A DNA stretch of 64,000 bases from AC-49 sp963817035 (GTDB lineage: Bacteria > Actinomycetota > Thermoleophilia > Solirubrobacterales > Solirubrobacteraceae). The notes under the pieces were generated by a model. It did not search any database. It was not told the DNA's origin and saw only the letters and a program-made list of their open reading frames with translations. Shown piece after piece: positions 42,551 through 51,987 of the stretch. Numbering within the stretch: the stretch's first letter is position 1; every line of letters starts with the position of its first letter. The stretch is taken from assembly GCA_963817035.1 (NCBI GenBank), contig CAWFMM010000004.1, forward strand, positions 1,674,001 to 1,738,000, in the 5' to 3' direction. A program made the position numbers and the translations under genes.

Positions 42551-43819
42551 ATGGCCACGACGATCGCCGAAGGCGATGCGGCGATCCCGGATGACCGGCC
42601 GGCGCCACAGGCGGTGCGGCCGCCTCCGGGCAACCCGCGCTTCCCGCTTCTGGACTCGGTGCGTGCCGTCGCGGCGCTGGCGATCGTCGTGACCCACGTC
42701 GCTCTGCTGACCGGATGGAGCTTCAAGGCGACCGGGGCGTTCCCGGCGCGGCTGAACAGTGGCGTGACCCTGTTCTTCGTCCTGTCGGGGTTCCTGCTCT
42801 ATCGCCCGTTCGTCGCCGCGCGCCTCGACGAGCGCGCCCCCCCTCGCATCGGCCCCTACGCCCGCCGCCGAGCGTTGCGCATCATCCCCGCGTACTGGCT
42901 CGCGCTGACGCTTCTCACCATCTGGCCCGGCCTGCCCGGTGACGTGTTCGGCGAGCCGTGGCGCTACTACCTGTTCCTGCAGTGGCTGAACCCGTACTCC
43001 CTGGTGAGCGGGATCACTCCCGCCTGGTCGCTGTGCGTCGAGGTCATGTTCTACATCACGTTGCCGTTCTATGCCCTCGGCGCCGGTCGCCTGCTGCGGG
43101 GCCGCGACCGCGACCGGCAGGTCCATGTCGAGCTCGTGATCCTCGCTCTACTGGCGGCCGCGTCGGTCACCGCGCGACAGATCGTTCATGCCGATGCCCC
43201 ACGCTCGGTCTTCCAATCGACGTTCCCGGCGTTCCTGTACTGGTTCGCGCTGGGCATGGGCCTGGCGGTCTGCAGCGCGTGGCTCGCGCCTCGCACCGCC
43301 GATCGACAGCCGCGCCCGGTGCGGATCGTCACGAGGCGGCCGTGGATCGCGTGGGCGCTGGCGGCGCTGTCGTTCTGGGTCGTCGCGACGCGGCTCGGAC
43401 TGCCGCGCGGCTTCGAACACGGATACACACAGTCGCAGTGGCTCGGCGAGCACGTGCTCTACGGCCTGACCGCCTTCCTCTTCGTGCTGCCCGCGGTATT
43501 CGGCGACCATGCCGGCGGCTGGCCGCGCAGCCTCCTCGCCAACCGCCTGCTCGCCTGGCTGGGCCTGGTCAGCTACGGCATCTTCCTGTGGCACCGAGCG
43601 GTCCTCGATCTGCTGCTGCGGCCGAGTGTGCTCGGCGGCGCGCCGTTCGAGACGGTCGTCGTGCTCGCCGCGACGATCGTGGTGACGACCGTGATCGCCG
43701 CGGCCAGCTACTACCTGCTCGAGCGGCCGCTGCTGCGGTTCAAGGACGGATGGCCCCGGAGCGGGAGAACCGGCAGCGCAGCAGCGTCGCCACCACCCGG
43801 ACGCCATCGAGCGACTTGA
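42551..43819 (+). CDS. acyltransferase family 3 membrane protein (OafA-like), second copy
   Basis: A 422-residue paralogue of the 40888 gene, with the same order of motifs: FPLLDSVRAVAALAIVVTHVA, LFFVLSGFLLYRPFVAARLD and RRALRIIPAYWLALTLLTIW. Divergence is concentrated in the N-terminal 25 residues and external loops (TGWSFKATGAFPARLNS), which may set acceptor specificity. A tandem duplication with an intervening antisense gene is the simplest origin. Its 3' 80 bases overlap the converging glycosyltransferase gene. Confidence 0.88.
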   Translation: MATTIAEGDAAIPDDRPAPQAVRPPPGNPRFPLLDSVRAVAALAIVVTHVALLTGWSFKATGAFPARLNSGVTLFFVLSGFLLYRPFVAARLDERAPPRIGPYARRRALRIIPAYWLALTLLTIWPGLPGDVFGEPWRYYLFLQWLNPYSLVSGITPAWSLCVEVMFYITLPFYALGAGRLLRGRDRDRQVHVELVILALLAAASVTARQIVHADAPRSVFQSTFPAFLYWFALGMGLAVCSAWLAPRTADRQPRPVRIVTRRPWIAWALAALSFWVVATRLGLPRGFEHGYTQSQWLGEHVLYGLTAFLFVLPAVFGDHAGGWPRSLLANRLLAWLGLVSYGIFLWHRAVLDLLLRPSVLGGAPFETVVVLAATIVVTTVIAAASYYLLERPLLRFKDGWPRSGRTGSAAASPPPGRHRAT

Positions 43820-44459
43820 GCTTCTTGCCCTCGTCGTGGCCGCGGGCGCGGTAGGACGCCGGCATCTCCCAGATCCGCTCGCCCTTGCGCACCAGTCGTG
43901 CGGTGATCTCGGGCTCGATCGTGAACCCGTCGGCCCGCAGATCCAGCGACTGGAACAGCTCGGTCCGGATGACCTTGTGGCAGGTCATGATGTCGGCGAG
44001 GTAGACGTTGAAGAGGAGGTTGCAGGCCAGCGTCACACCGCGGTTGCCGAGCACGTAGAGGAACGAATGGCTCGTGTAGCCGTTGAATGCGCGCACCCCG
44101 AACACCGCGTTGGTGTCACCGGCCCGCAGCGGCTCGAGCAGCGTGACGAGATCCTCGGGGGCGTACTCGAGGTCAGCGTCGAAGATTGCCGAGAACTCAC
44201 CGATGGCCAACGCCAACGCGGTGCGGACCGCCGCGCCCTTGCCTCGGTTGTGGCCGTGATGCTCGATGCGGACCTCGGCCGGCAGATCGTGGTCGGCCAG
44301 CAGCTGTGTCGTCCCGTCGCTCGATCCGTCATCGACGACGATCAGCTCGATCGGCCCGGGGAACTCTGTGGCCAGCACGGCATCGATCGCCGTGAGCACG
44401 CGCTCGCGCTCGTTGTAAACAGGCATCAGGATCGACAGCAGGGGCCGCTCGGCGTTCAT
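43740..44459 (-). CDS. family 2 glycosyltransferase (dolichyl-phosphate-sugar synthase-like)
   Basis: A 239-residue GT-A enzyme: LLSILMPVYNERERV, the nucleotide-binding ELIVVDDGSSDGT, the metal-site AIFDADLEYAPEDL, and an acceptor-side block with HKVIRTELFQSLDL. This matches polyprenyl-phosphate sugar synthases, which would supply donors to the GT-C enzymes nearby. It has no membrane helix at the end. ATG 44459 is preferred to GTG 44486. It lies 48 bases downstream of the TPR gene on the same strand. Confidence 0.85.
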   Translation of the reverse strand: MNAERPLLSILMPVYNERERVLTAIDAVLATEFPGPIELIVVDDGSSDGTTQLLADHDLPAEVRIEHHGHNRGKGAAVRTALALAIGEFSAIFDADLEYAPEDLVTLLEPLRAGDTNAVFGVRAFNGYTSHSFLYVLGNRGVTLACNLLFNVYLADIMTCHKVIRTELFQSLDLRADGFTIEPEITARLVRKGERIWEMPASYRARGHDEGKKLKSLDGVRVVATLLRCRFSRSGAIRP

Positions 44460-44507
44460 GGATCGCGCAGCCTGACGGAATCGCACGCGCGGCGCCCGTC
44501 CCGGGCC

Positions 44508-46400
44508 TCACGGAAGTCGCTTGAGCCAGTCGACGTAGGCCGCCGGCTCACCCGGGGCCAGCGCGGCGGCGCGGGCCCGCGCCCGGCTGCGCTCGCCGAG
44601 CACGTCGAGGATCAGCGGCGCGAGCCGCGCGGTCGCCGAGTCGGTCCGCGCGGCGTCGAGCAGCGCAACGGCAGAGGCCGCGAACTCGGCCGCGACCTCG
44701 GGCCGGCTCTTGACCAGGTTGCCGAGGAAGACGAGCGCCGGGACCTCGACCTCGGGCCATGCCAGCGCGAGCTCGAGCGGCCCCTGGAGCATCGCCCGCT
44801 CGCCGAACAGCCGCTCGCGCGGGACGACGCCCTGCGCGGCGACGGTCATCGCCCGCGACTGCTCGAGCGCCTCGAGGTAGCCGGCGGCGAGCGCCGCGGG
44901 CGGGCGCACGTAGGGCTTCGCCGGCGGCCGAGCCAGGACCGCGCCGAGCCCCTGCAAGACATCGACGAGCTCGTCCTGGAGGGTCAACAGCGTCGGACCG
45001 TGGTCGCCGCCGGCCGAGCCGCGGCGCAGCTCGTGCAGCGGGCGTTCGGTGTCGGGCTGCCAGAGGACGACGCCGAGCCCGCCCGCCTCGACGACCCCGG
45101 TCACGAATAGGTCGGGAACGTCGCCGTCGGTCAGCGCCTCGAGCTCGTCGGCCGTCCACGGCGTTCCGGTGACGAGCGCGCCCTCGCCCGCGACCTCGGG
45201 GAGCAGCAGCCGCACGTCGGCGTCGGTGCAGAACAGCAGCGCCTCGGCGAGCGCCATCGCCGCGCCGCGGGCGAGGCGCCCGTCGGCGGTCGAGCGCTCG
45301 AGCCGGGCCTCCTCGCCCGTCGCGCTGCGCACTGCGAACGGGACGACCGAGATGATCGCGCCGCGCCGCGTGCCGCGGGGCAGGAGCCAGGATGCGTCGT
45401 GGAGGCCGGCGGCCCATGGTGGGCGATCGAGGACGAGCACGGCGACCTGCAGGTCGTCGGTCATCTCGCGCGAGCCGGCGGAGTCGCGCTGGTCGTCGAA
45501 GACGCCCTCGAACTCGATCAGCCGCTCGCGCAGGTCGGGGCGCTGTAGCGCCATCAGCTCGTGCAAGAGCTCGCGCCCGCCGACGTGGTTGCCGACCGCC
45601 GCGTAGGCACGCAGCAGGTTCAGCCCGACGATCGGCCCATGGCGCTCGAGTGTGTAGCGCGGCGCGATCAGCGCAAACAGGTCGGCGACCTCGCCCGCAT
45701 CGCCGAGCCGGCCCGAGACCTCGAGCAGCGCCTGAGGATCGTCGCCGGAGCGGTCCAGAGCCTCGGTCAGCCACGCAAGCGCCTGCGGCTTGTCGTCGGC
45801 GAGCGCGTCGAAGCCGAGCAGAAGCTGCGGGCGCCACGCGCCGGGACGTTGGGCGGCATCGCGCAGCGCGGCGTTGCGCGCCTGCGCTCCGCTGCGCTCG
45901 CCGATCCGCAGCGCCCACCACTGCAATCCGTTGTCCTGGTTGGGGTCGGCGACGATCGCCTCGTCGAGCGTCGCCTGGGCGCCGTCCTCGTCGCCGCGCT
46001 GGGCCTGGACCTTGGCCAGGTTGGTCAGCACCGCCCCCGAGCGCTCGTGGCTCAGCGCCTGGCGCAGAACCCGTTCGGCCTCGCCCAGCCGCCCCGTGCG
46101 CTGGAGCACGATCCCTCGCACCGCGTGGCCGCGGCCGAGGTCGGGATCGATCTCCAGCAGCCGCTTCGACGCCGCCTCGACGTCGTCGAACAGCTCGTCG
46201 CGCAGCGCTCCCTCGACGATCGCGTCATAGAGCTGGTCGGGGTCGTCCCACGCCGCGCGCAACGTGCCAGGCAGGATCTCCCGCCGCCACGTCTCGCGAT
46301 CGACCCGCAGCGGGCGGCCGTGAACGTCGTAGACCGTGATCGGATCACCCGGAGCCTCCGAGCCCTCACCGGTACCGCGTCTGCGACGGAACAGCGCCAT
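44508..46400 (-). CDS. TPR-containing protein of unknown function
   Basis: A 630-residue cytoplasmic protein. After a basic N-terminus (MALFRRRRG), residues about 60-300 form tetratricopeptide-like helix pairs (ASKRLLEIDPDLGRGHAVRG, AERVLRQALSHERSGAVLTN, ATLDEAIVADPNQDNGLQW). The C-terminal half is a mixed domain with segments such as AVLVLDRPPWAAGL and DVPDLFVTGVVEAGGL that I do not recognise. It may scaffold the glycan enzymes encoded around it. A TAGCCT box lies 9 nt before its ATG. Confidence 0.78.
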   Translation of the reverse strand: MALFRRRRGTGEGSEAPGDPITVYDVHGRPLRVDRETWRREILPGTLRAAWDDPDQLYDAIVEGALRDELFDDVEAASKRLLEIDPDLGRGHAVRGIVLQRTGRLGEAERVLRQALSHERSGAVLTNLAKVQAQRGDEDGAQATLDEAIVADPNQDNGLQWWALRIGERSGAQARNAALRDAAQRPGAWRPQLLLGFDALADDKPQALAWLTEALDRSGDDPQALLEVSGRLGDAGEVADLFALIAPRYTLERHGPIVGLNLLRAYAAVGNHVGGRELLHELMALQRPDLRERLIEFEGVFDDQRDSAGSREMTDDLQVAVLVLDRPPWAAGLHDASWLLPRGTRRGAIISVVPFAVRSATGEEARLERSTADGRLARGAAMALAEALLFCTDADVRLLLPEVAGEGALVTGTPWTADELEALTDGDVPDLFVTGVVEAGGLGVVLWQPDTERPLHELRRGSAGGDHGPTLLTLQDELVDVLQGLGAVLARPPAKPYVRPPAALAAGYLEALEQSRAMTVAAQGVVPRERLFGERAMLQGPLELALAWPEVEVPALVFLGNLVKSRPEVAAEFAASAVALLDAARTDSATARLAPLILDVLGERSRARARAAALAPGEPAAYVDWLKRLP

Positions 46401-46409
46401 CGCGAGACG

Positions 46410-46415
46410 AGGCTA
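46410..46415 (-). promoter_or_regulatory. -10 box TAGCCT
   Basis: TAGCCT on the minus strand, 9 nt upstream of the ATG at 46400. Confidence 0.4.
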
Positions 46416-46428
46416 CACACGCTCTTGC

Positions 46429-46465
46429 CTCGGCGCACCACGCCGTGAGGGCGTGCGCCGACGAG
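46429..46465 (-). terminator. long GC hairpin between glycosyltransferase and TPR genes
   Basis: CTCGGCGCACCACGCC (46429-46444) pairs with GGGCGTGCGCCGACGAG (46449-46465) with small bulges and a short loop. It follows the GT39-like stop on the minus strand. No U-run is present, so termination strength is uncertain. Confidence 0.4.
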
Positions 46466-46514
46466 GCTCCTCGCACGAGCACGAGCACGAGCAAGGGCAC
46501 GGCGTCGGTGACGG

Positions 46515-47951
46515 TCACACGCGCCGTCTGAGCACCTCGTAGTCGCCAAAGCGCCGCACAGGCCTGAAGCGCTGCGCCAGGTAGCGCTGCAGGACCGTGA
46601 CGCCGCTCGATCGCGACGAGCCGTTGGGCTCGGTCGCGGTCGCCCGCGGGTCATGCCAGACGACGACGACGTTCGTATCGGCCAGCTCGCGGATCATCTC
46701 GCGCTGCACCGTCGCCCTCGTGACGATGCCCGGCTGGACGACGTCGTAGCGGGTCGGGTTGGGCCGCCGCAGGATCACGTTGAGCAGCGGGTCGCCGACG
46801 TGGACGCGGTCATAGCGCGGGACGGCGACGAACACCGGCCCGCCGTGCGGGGTCAGACCACGCACGTACGGCACGAGCCCGCGCAGCGCCGCGGCATCCG
46901 CGGGCGTCGTGTTGACGCCGTCGCCGACGCCGCCGGGCACCGCTGCCTGAGCGGGCGGATGCAGGAACTGGCCGCCGCGGCGATCGAGACCGTGCAGCGC
47001 GATCAGCGCGACGCCGACGAGCAGCCATCGGCGGCCGGGGACCGCCAGCGCGATCGCCAGCGCGACCGACAGCGGCACGAGATGAAACGGATCGGCGCGG
47101 CCGAGCAGGTACGCCACGCCGACGAGGACCAGCGCCAGCGTGGCGAGCAGCACCCGCGGCGGCCGGCGGATCGCCACCCAGACCATCCACACCACCGCCA
47201 TCGCGAGCAGCGCGATCGGGAACCCGGCTTCGAGCACCGTGTCGGGCTTCAGCGTGTGCGGGTCGACCCACAGCGGCAGCCGCTGGAGATGCTGCTGGCC
47301 GAGGAAGCCGACAAGGTCGTGCCCGGCGTCGGCGCCACCGGCGATCACGAACGGCGCCCACAGCACGACGACGACCACAGCGAACGCGGCCCCGAACCGC
47401 TGCAGCGCCTCGCGACCGGGCGGCTCCAACCCGGGCCACGCGATGAGCACCCCGAGCGCGCACGCCACGCCGATCTCAACCCGAACCCACACCGCCGCCC
47501 CGGCCAGCGCGCCCGCGACCAGCGGCCGGCGCGGCGCCGCGAGCAGCGCCCCGAGCCCGAACGCGAGCGCCGTTGCGTTCGGCCCCGGCGTCACCGGCCA
47601 CGCCATCGCCCCGGCGACCGCAAACCACGCCAGCAACCCCACACGCTCCCCGACCTCGCGCGCGACGAGCCGGAACGCGAGCACGCTGACCGTCGCGGCG
47701 ACGATCACGTTGAGCACCCGCCACGGAAGCAGCGACGCCCCGAAGACCTTCTGCAGAGCGGCGAGGACGACGAACTGGCCCGGCGGATAGTTGGCCCAGA
47801 AGTCGCGATAGGGCCACTCGCCTTGGGCGACCCGCGACGCTCCCTGGAGCATCAGCCCCTCGTCGTGGGGCCCGATCTCGCGCAGGATCGTGAACGCCGC
47901 CAGCGCCGCCGCCAAGAGCCACAGCACGGCGTCGATCCGGTGGCGCCTCAC
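46515..47951 (-). CDS. GT39-like polytopic glycosyltransferase
   Basis: A 478-residue GT-C type membrane protein with about ten helices. The first external loop contains REIGPHDEGLMLQGASRVAQ and FWANYPPGQFVVLAAL, where the Asp-Glu pair and NYPPG are typical of PMT-like/mannosyltransferase families. An external C-terminal domain (VFVAVPRYDRVHVGDP, VVVVWHDPRA) follows. GTG 47951 overlaps the stop of the GT2 gene upstream (GTGA). The sugar is unknown. Confidence 0.82.
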   Translation of the reverse strand: MRRHRIDAVLWLLAAALAAFTILREIGPHDEGLMLQGASRVAQGEWPYRDFWANYPPGQFVVLAALQKVFGASLLPWRVLNVIVAATVSVLAFRLVAREVGERVGLLAWFAVAGAMAWPVTPGPNATALAFGLGALLAAPRRPLVAGALAGAAVWVRVEIGVACALGVLIAWPGLEPPGREALQRFGAAFAVVVVVLWAPFVIAGGADAGHDLVGFLGQQHLQRLPLWVDPHTLKPDTVLEAGFPIALLAMAVVWMVWVAIRRPPRVLLATLALVLVGVAYLLGRADPFHLVPLSVALAIALAVPGRRWLLVGVALIALHGLDRRGGQFLHPPAQAAVPGGVGDGVNTTPADAAALRGLVPYVRGLTPHGGPVFVAVPRYDRVHVGDPLLNVILRRPNPTRYDVVQPGIVTRATVQREMIRELADTNVVVVWHDPRATATEPNGSSRSSGVTVLQRYLAQRFRPVRRFGDYEVLRRRV

Positions 47952-48904
47952 TGTGGCGCCTCGGGGTGCCCACCGGCTCGACGGCCGCGCCACGGCCGCG
48001 CCGGAACAGCATCCTCGATCGCCACCGGCAGGTCACGTAGCGCGCTGCGCTCGCGCCACATCGCCGGCGCCCCCGCGAGCCCCGCGCCGACACCGCGCAG
48101 GAACGCCACCAAGCCGCCGGTGCGCGCGGCGTGCCGGCCCCACGCGAGCTGGCGATAGAGCACGAACGGCGCCCAGCGCCACGGGAACGCCCGCGCGACG
48201 AGCCACAGCGTGTTGCGCGCGACGAGCGTCGCGACGGGCCGGCGCAGCTGGTCCGACGAGCCGCTGCCGGCATGGCGCGCGACGACCGGCTCGTACGCGC
48301 AGCGCCAGCCCGCCAGCCGCAGCCGCAGCCCGAGGTCGACATCCTCGAGGTAGGCGAAGAAACGCTCGTCGAACCCACCGAGGGCGAGCACCGCGTCACG
48401 CCGGTACAGCGCGGCCCCGGCGCATGCCGCGAACACCTCACCCGGCGCGTCCCAGCGCCCGTCGTCGCGACGAAAGCGCCCGCGTTGCTCGCAGACCCCG
48501 TCGCGGCGCAGGGCGTCACCGGCGTCGTAGAGCAGCGCCGGATCGGCGAGGTCGACCATCTTGCACGCGACCGCCGCGCACCCAGGCTCTGCCTGAAGCC
48601 GCGCCTCCATCCGCGCAAGCCAGTCAGGCTCGAGCTCGATGTCGGTGTTGATCATCGCCACCGCGTCGCAGGCCTCGGCCGCTTCGATCCCCCGGTTGGA
48701 CGCAAACGCGAAGCCGGTGTTCTCACCCAGTGCGAGGACGCGAACGTCGGGTCGATCGCGCATGAGCTCGAGCGACCCGTCGGTCGAGCCGTTGTCGACC
48801 GCGATGATCTCGTCCGCCGGCCGCTGTTGGGCGTCCAGCGATGCGAACAGGCCATCGAGCCACCGCCGCCCGTTCCAGACGGGAACGACGACGGCGATCC
48901 TCAC
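47948..48904 (-). CDS. family 2 glycosyltransferase (rhamnosyltransferase-like)
   Basis: A 318-residue GT-A enzyme with VVVPVWNGRRWLDGLFASL, EIIAVDNGSTDGSLEL, NTGFAFASNRGIEAA and the metal-binding NTDIELEPDWL. The acceptor-side segment FDERFFAYLEDVDLGLRLR is typical of the WbbL/RfbN-like branch. GTG 48904 overlaps the previous gene's stop (GTGA). It probably adds a sugar to the same glycan as its neighbours. Confidence 0.88.
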   Translation of the reverse strand: MRIAVVVPVWNGRRWLDGLFASLDAQQRPADEIIAVDNGSTDGSLELMRDRPDVRVLALGENTGFAFASNRGIEAAEACDAVAMINTDIELEPDWLARMEARLQAEPGCAAVACKMVDLADPALLYDAGDALRRDGVCEQRGRFRRDDGRWDAPGEVFAACAGAALYRRDAVLALGGFDERFFAYLEDVDLGLRLRLAGWRCAYEPVVARHAGSGSSDQLRRPVATLVARNTLWLVARAFPWRWAPFVLYRQLAWGRHAARTGGLVAFLRGVGAGLAGAPAMWRERSALRDLPVAIEDAVPARPWRGRRAGGHPEAPQ

Positions 48905-50082
48905 GTCTGCGAAAGCGCCAGTCCCCGCGTGCGGCGGGCACGTTGGCGCGGTGCGCGACCCTCGCGCTCACGCTCGTCCAGAGCCCGGGCGATCATCGCC
49001 TCGATGCCGTGGCGGAAGTGGGCGACGTCGAAACGATTCGCCGACTCGACACACGCCTGGGGATCGACGCCCGTCGCATCGAATGCGGCGACCGCCTCGG
49101 CCAGCGCGTCAGCATCGTCGGCGGCGTAGAACGCCCCGGTGATGCCCTCCTGCACGGTCTCACGCACGCCGCCGGCGTTGCGCGCGATGACCGGTCGCCC
49201 GGCGGCCTGAGCCTCGACCGCGGCGATCCCGAACTCCTCGGTCGCGGTCACGACGAGCGCGCGCGAGCGGGGGAGCAGCCGGGCGACCTCCTCGTCGCTG
49301 ACGCGGCCGGCGAAGCGCACCGTCGGACCGGCGAGCCGCGACAGGCGCCGCGCCTCGGGTCCGTTGCCGACGATCAGCAGCGGCAGGCGGAGGCGGTTGA
49401 ACGCCTCGACCGCAACGTCGATCCGCTTGTGGGGCATCAGCTCGGAGAGGACGAGGTACTCGCTGCCCGCTTCGGCCAGCGGCGCGAAGCGCTCGGTCTC
49501 GACCGGCGGATGCAGCACCGACGCCTCGCGGCCGAAGTAGCGACGCACGCGCTTGCGCGTGATCTCCGAGTTGGCGAGGTAGGCGTCGACGCGCTGGGCG
49601 GCGATCCAGTCCCACTGGCGCCAGCGCTGGAGCACGATGCTCAGCGCCGCGCGACGGACCGGGTCAAAACGGGCCAGCGTGCGCTCGCGCTCGTTCCAGG
49701 CGTAGCGGAACGGGTTGTGGCAGTAGCAGACGTGCAGCGCCGACTCCGAGGCGATCACGCCATGCGCCCAGCCACTCGAGCTCGAGACGACGAGGTCGTA
49801 GTCGCTGAGATCGAGCGACTCCATCGCGTAGGGATAGAGCGGCAGCAGCGGGCGGAACGTCCGCGCCGTCGGGCGCAGCCTCTGCAGGAAGGTCGTGTGG
49901 ATGTTGCGCCCCGAGAACCGTCCCTCGGTGCCTCGCTCGTCGTAGACCGCTGTGAACAGATCGGCGTCGGGGAAGATGTCGCACAGCGACGCGAAAACCC
50001 GCTCGGCGCCGCGAACGTCGAGCAGGAAATCATGGACCAACGCGACGCGACCCGCCGCCGACCCTGAGCGAGTCTCCCTCAT
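48901..50082 (-). CDS. family 4 glycosyltransferase
   Basis: A 393-residue GT-B enzyme. N-terminal motif VALVHDFLLDVRGAERVFA; mid-region CYCHNPFRYAWNERERTLA; C-terminal donor site EYLVLSELMPHKRIDVAVEA and TATEEFGIAAVEAQAAGRPV with the E-x7-E pattern. ATG 50082 is preferred because it is 8 nt from a TAGAGT box and gives the canonical N-terminus. It heads a three-gene glycosyltransferase operon on this strand. Confidence 0.88.
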   Translation of the reverse strand: MRETRSGSAAGRVALVHDFLLDVRGAERVFASLCDIFPDADLFTAVYDERGTEGRFSGRNIHTTFLQRLRPTARTFRPLLPLYPYAMESLDLSDYDLVVSSSSGWAHGVIASESALHVCYCHNPFRYAWNERERTLARFDPVRRAALSIVLQRWRQWDWIAAQRVDAYLANSEITRKRVRRYFGREASVLHPPVETERFAPLAEAGSEYLVLSELMPHKRIDVAVEAFNRLRLPLLIVGNGPEARRLSRLAGPTVRFAGRVSDEEVARLLPRSRALVVTATEEFGIAAVEAQAAGRPVIARNAGGVRETVQEGITGAFYAADDADALAEAVAAFDATGVDPQACVESANRFDVAHFRHGIEAMIARALDEREREGRAPRQRARRTRGLALSQT

Positions 50083-50090
50083 CGGGCGAG

Positions 50091-50096
50091 ACTCTA
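50091..50096 (-). promoter_or_regulatory. -10 box TAGAGT
   Basis: TAGAGT on the minus strand, 8 nt from the ATG at 50082. Confidence 0.45.
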
Positions 50097-50106
50097 GGGC
50101 ACGCGG

Positions 50107-50112
50107 TAGCGT
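50107..50112 (+). promoter_or_regulatory. -10 box TAGCGT
   Basis: TAGCGT lies 10 nt before the GTG at 50123, on the strand opposite the TAGAGT box at 50091-50096. Confidence 0.4.
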
Positions 50113-50122
50113 CTGCACCATC

Positions 50123-51109
50123 GTGAGGGTCGCCGTCGATGCCCGCCACCTGCTGTCCGGGCGTGGCGTGGCCCGTTTTCTGCGGCGCACACTGGAAGCC
50201 GTACCCAGCGACATGCAGTGGCGCGCGGTCGTCCCGGGCCGCGGCGACGTGGCGCCGATCGCCGGCGTCGAGCTCGTGCGCACGCGCCTGGGCAGCCGCC
50301 CGCTCTACGGCGCCGCTGCGCTGACGCGGCGCCCGCGGCTCGAGTCACTCGCCGGCGGCGCCGAGGTCGCGTGGGTCCCGGCCCCCGCGCCGGTGTCGGT
50401 CGGGGTGCCCTACGTCCTGACGCTTCACGACCTCAGCTGGGTGGAGCGTCCGGACGACTTCACCGCCTACGAGCGCGCCTGGCATCGCGTCGCGCGTCTG
50501 CCCGCCCTGGCGCGCGGTGCACGCACCGTGCTTGCCGATACCGCGGCGACGGCCGCGGCCGCGCACGAGCAATGGGGCGTCGAGCCGACCGTTGTCGTGC
50601 CGGGGGTCGACCGCCCTCCGCCCGGGGTCGATCCGCACCCCGGCGACTACCTGTTGTTCGTCGGGGCCCTCGAACCGCGCAAAGCGCCCGACCTGCTCGT
50701 CCGCGCGTTCGCCAAGGCCAGGCCGGCCGGGCTTGAGCTGCTGATCGTCGGCCGTGGGCGGCTGGAGGATGAGCTGCGACGTGCCGCAGTCCCCGGCGTG
50801 CGCCTGCTCGGCGCGGTCGACGACCCGACGCTCCACGCGCTCTACGCCGGCGCGCGCGCGGTCGTCGCGCCGTCGTCCCTCGAGGGCTACGGCCTGACGC
50901 CGCTCGAGGCCGCGCTGCACGGCACGCCCGCGATCGTCTCCGACCTGCCGGTCTTCCGCGAGACCCTCGGCGACGGCGCGTTGTACGTCGCACCCGGAGA
51001 AGAGGATGCGCTCGCCCAGGCCCTGACCCAGACGCCGCCCGCGCCGACCGCGCAGCCGCCGACGTGGGAGCAGTCGGCCCGGCAACTCGTCGAGGCGCTG
51101 CGCGCATGA
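50123..51109 (+). CDS. family 4 glycosyltransferase
   Basis: A 328-residue GT-B enzyme, beginning VRVAVDARHLLSGRGVARFL. The donor half includes YLLFVGALEPRKAPDLLVRA and VVAPSSLEGYGLTPLEAALHGTP with the E-x7-E signature. It is divergent from the GT4 gene at 50082, and the GT2 gene that follows is coupled by ATGA. GTG 50123 is used because upstream codons would overlap the divergent promoter region. Confidence 0.86.
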   Translation: MRVAVDARHLLSGRGVARFLRRTLEAVPSDMQWRAVVPGRGDVAPIAGVELVRTRLGSRPLYGAAALTRRPRLESLAGGAEVAWVPAPAPVSVGVPYVLTLHDLSWVERPDDFTAYERAWHRVARLPALARGARTVLADTAATAAAAHEQWGVEPTVVVPGVDRPPPGVDPHPGDYLLFVGALEPRKAPDLLVRAFAKARPAGLELLIVGRGRLEDELRRAAVPGVRLLGAVDDPTLHALYAGARAVVAPSSLEGYGLTPLEAALHGTPAIVSDLPVFRETLGDGALYVAPGEEDALAQALTQTPPAPTAQPPTWEQSARQLVEALRA

Positions 51110-51987
51110 GCTTCACGATCGTCACGGTCATCCACGACTCGGCGGCCGAGCTGTCGCGCCTGCTCAGCTCGATCGCCCAGCACCTCGACCCGGCGCCGCA
51201 GCTGATCGTGGTCGACTCGGGCTCGACCGACGACGGGCTGAGCCTCGCGGCGGCGGTCGGCGCCCAGACGATCGCACTCGACTCCAACCCCGGCTTCGGC
51301 GCCGCCAACAACGCCGGCCTCGCCCACGCCGCCCACGACGTCAGCGTCCTGCTCAACCCCGACGTCGAACTGCTCGACGACAGCCTCGCGCGCCTCGCCG
51401 CCGACGCCGGGCGGCGCGACGTCCTGCTCGCCCCGCGGTTGCTCAACCGCGACGGCTCGATTCAGCGCAGCGCGTGGCCCGTGCCCGGACGGCTCAGCGG
51501 CCTGGCCCAGACCCTCGTCCCCGGGCCGCTGCGCCGCGAGAGCGAAGGCGAGGTCGGATGGGTGCTCGGCGCCGCGATCGCCGCACGGACCGCGCTGCTC
51601 GCCGATCTCGGCCCGTTCGACCCCGACGCGTTCCTGTTCTACGAGGATCTCGAGCTCTGCCTCCACGCCCGCGAGCGCGGCGTGCCGGTGGTGCTGGAGC
51701 CGTCGGTCCGGGTCATCCACAGCGGCGGACACGCCACCCGTCCGGCGTTCGGCGGCGAGCCGATCGAGCTGCACACCCGGCGCCGCCGCGAGGTCATCGG
51801 CGCCCGCCTCGGCGCCCGCGCGCTGACGCTTGACGACGCGGCGCAGGCCCTGACGTTCACAATGCGCGGCTGGCGCCCGCGTGACCGTGCGTTCCTGCGA
51901 GCCCTCATCGCAGCACGCCGCAGTGCAACAGCCCAACCACTTCCCCCTCAAGACCCCGACCCGCGAGACACTCCCCGACGACGATGA
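51106..51987 (+). CDS. family 2 glycosyltransferase
   Basis: A 293-residue GT-A enzyme: FTIVTVIHDSAAELSRLL, QLIVVDSGSTDDGLSL, NPGFGAANNAGLAHAA, LLNPDVELLDDSL and FLFYEDLELCLHARERG. The last block and HSGGHATRP are typical of rhamnosyl-type transferases. The ATG overlaps the GT4 stop, and its own stop overlaps the next gene's ATG. It closes the glycan locus on this strand. Confidence 0.87.
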   Translation: MSFTIVTVIHDSAAELSRLLSSIAQHLDPAPQLIVVDSGSTDDGLSLAAAVGAQTIALDSNPGFGAANNAGLAHAAHDVSVLLNPDVELLDDSLARLAADAGRRDVLLAPRLLNRDGSIQRSAWPVPGRLSGLAQTLVPGPLRRESEGEVGWVLGAAIAARTALLADLGPFDPDAFLFYEDLELCLHARERGVPVVLEPSVRVIHSGGHATRPAFGGEPIELHTRRRREVIGARLGARALTLDDAAQALTFTMRGWRPRDRAFLRALIAARRSATAQPLPPQDPDPRDTPRRR

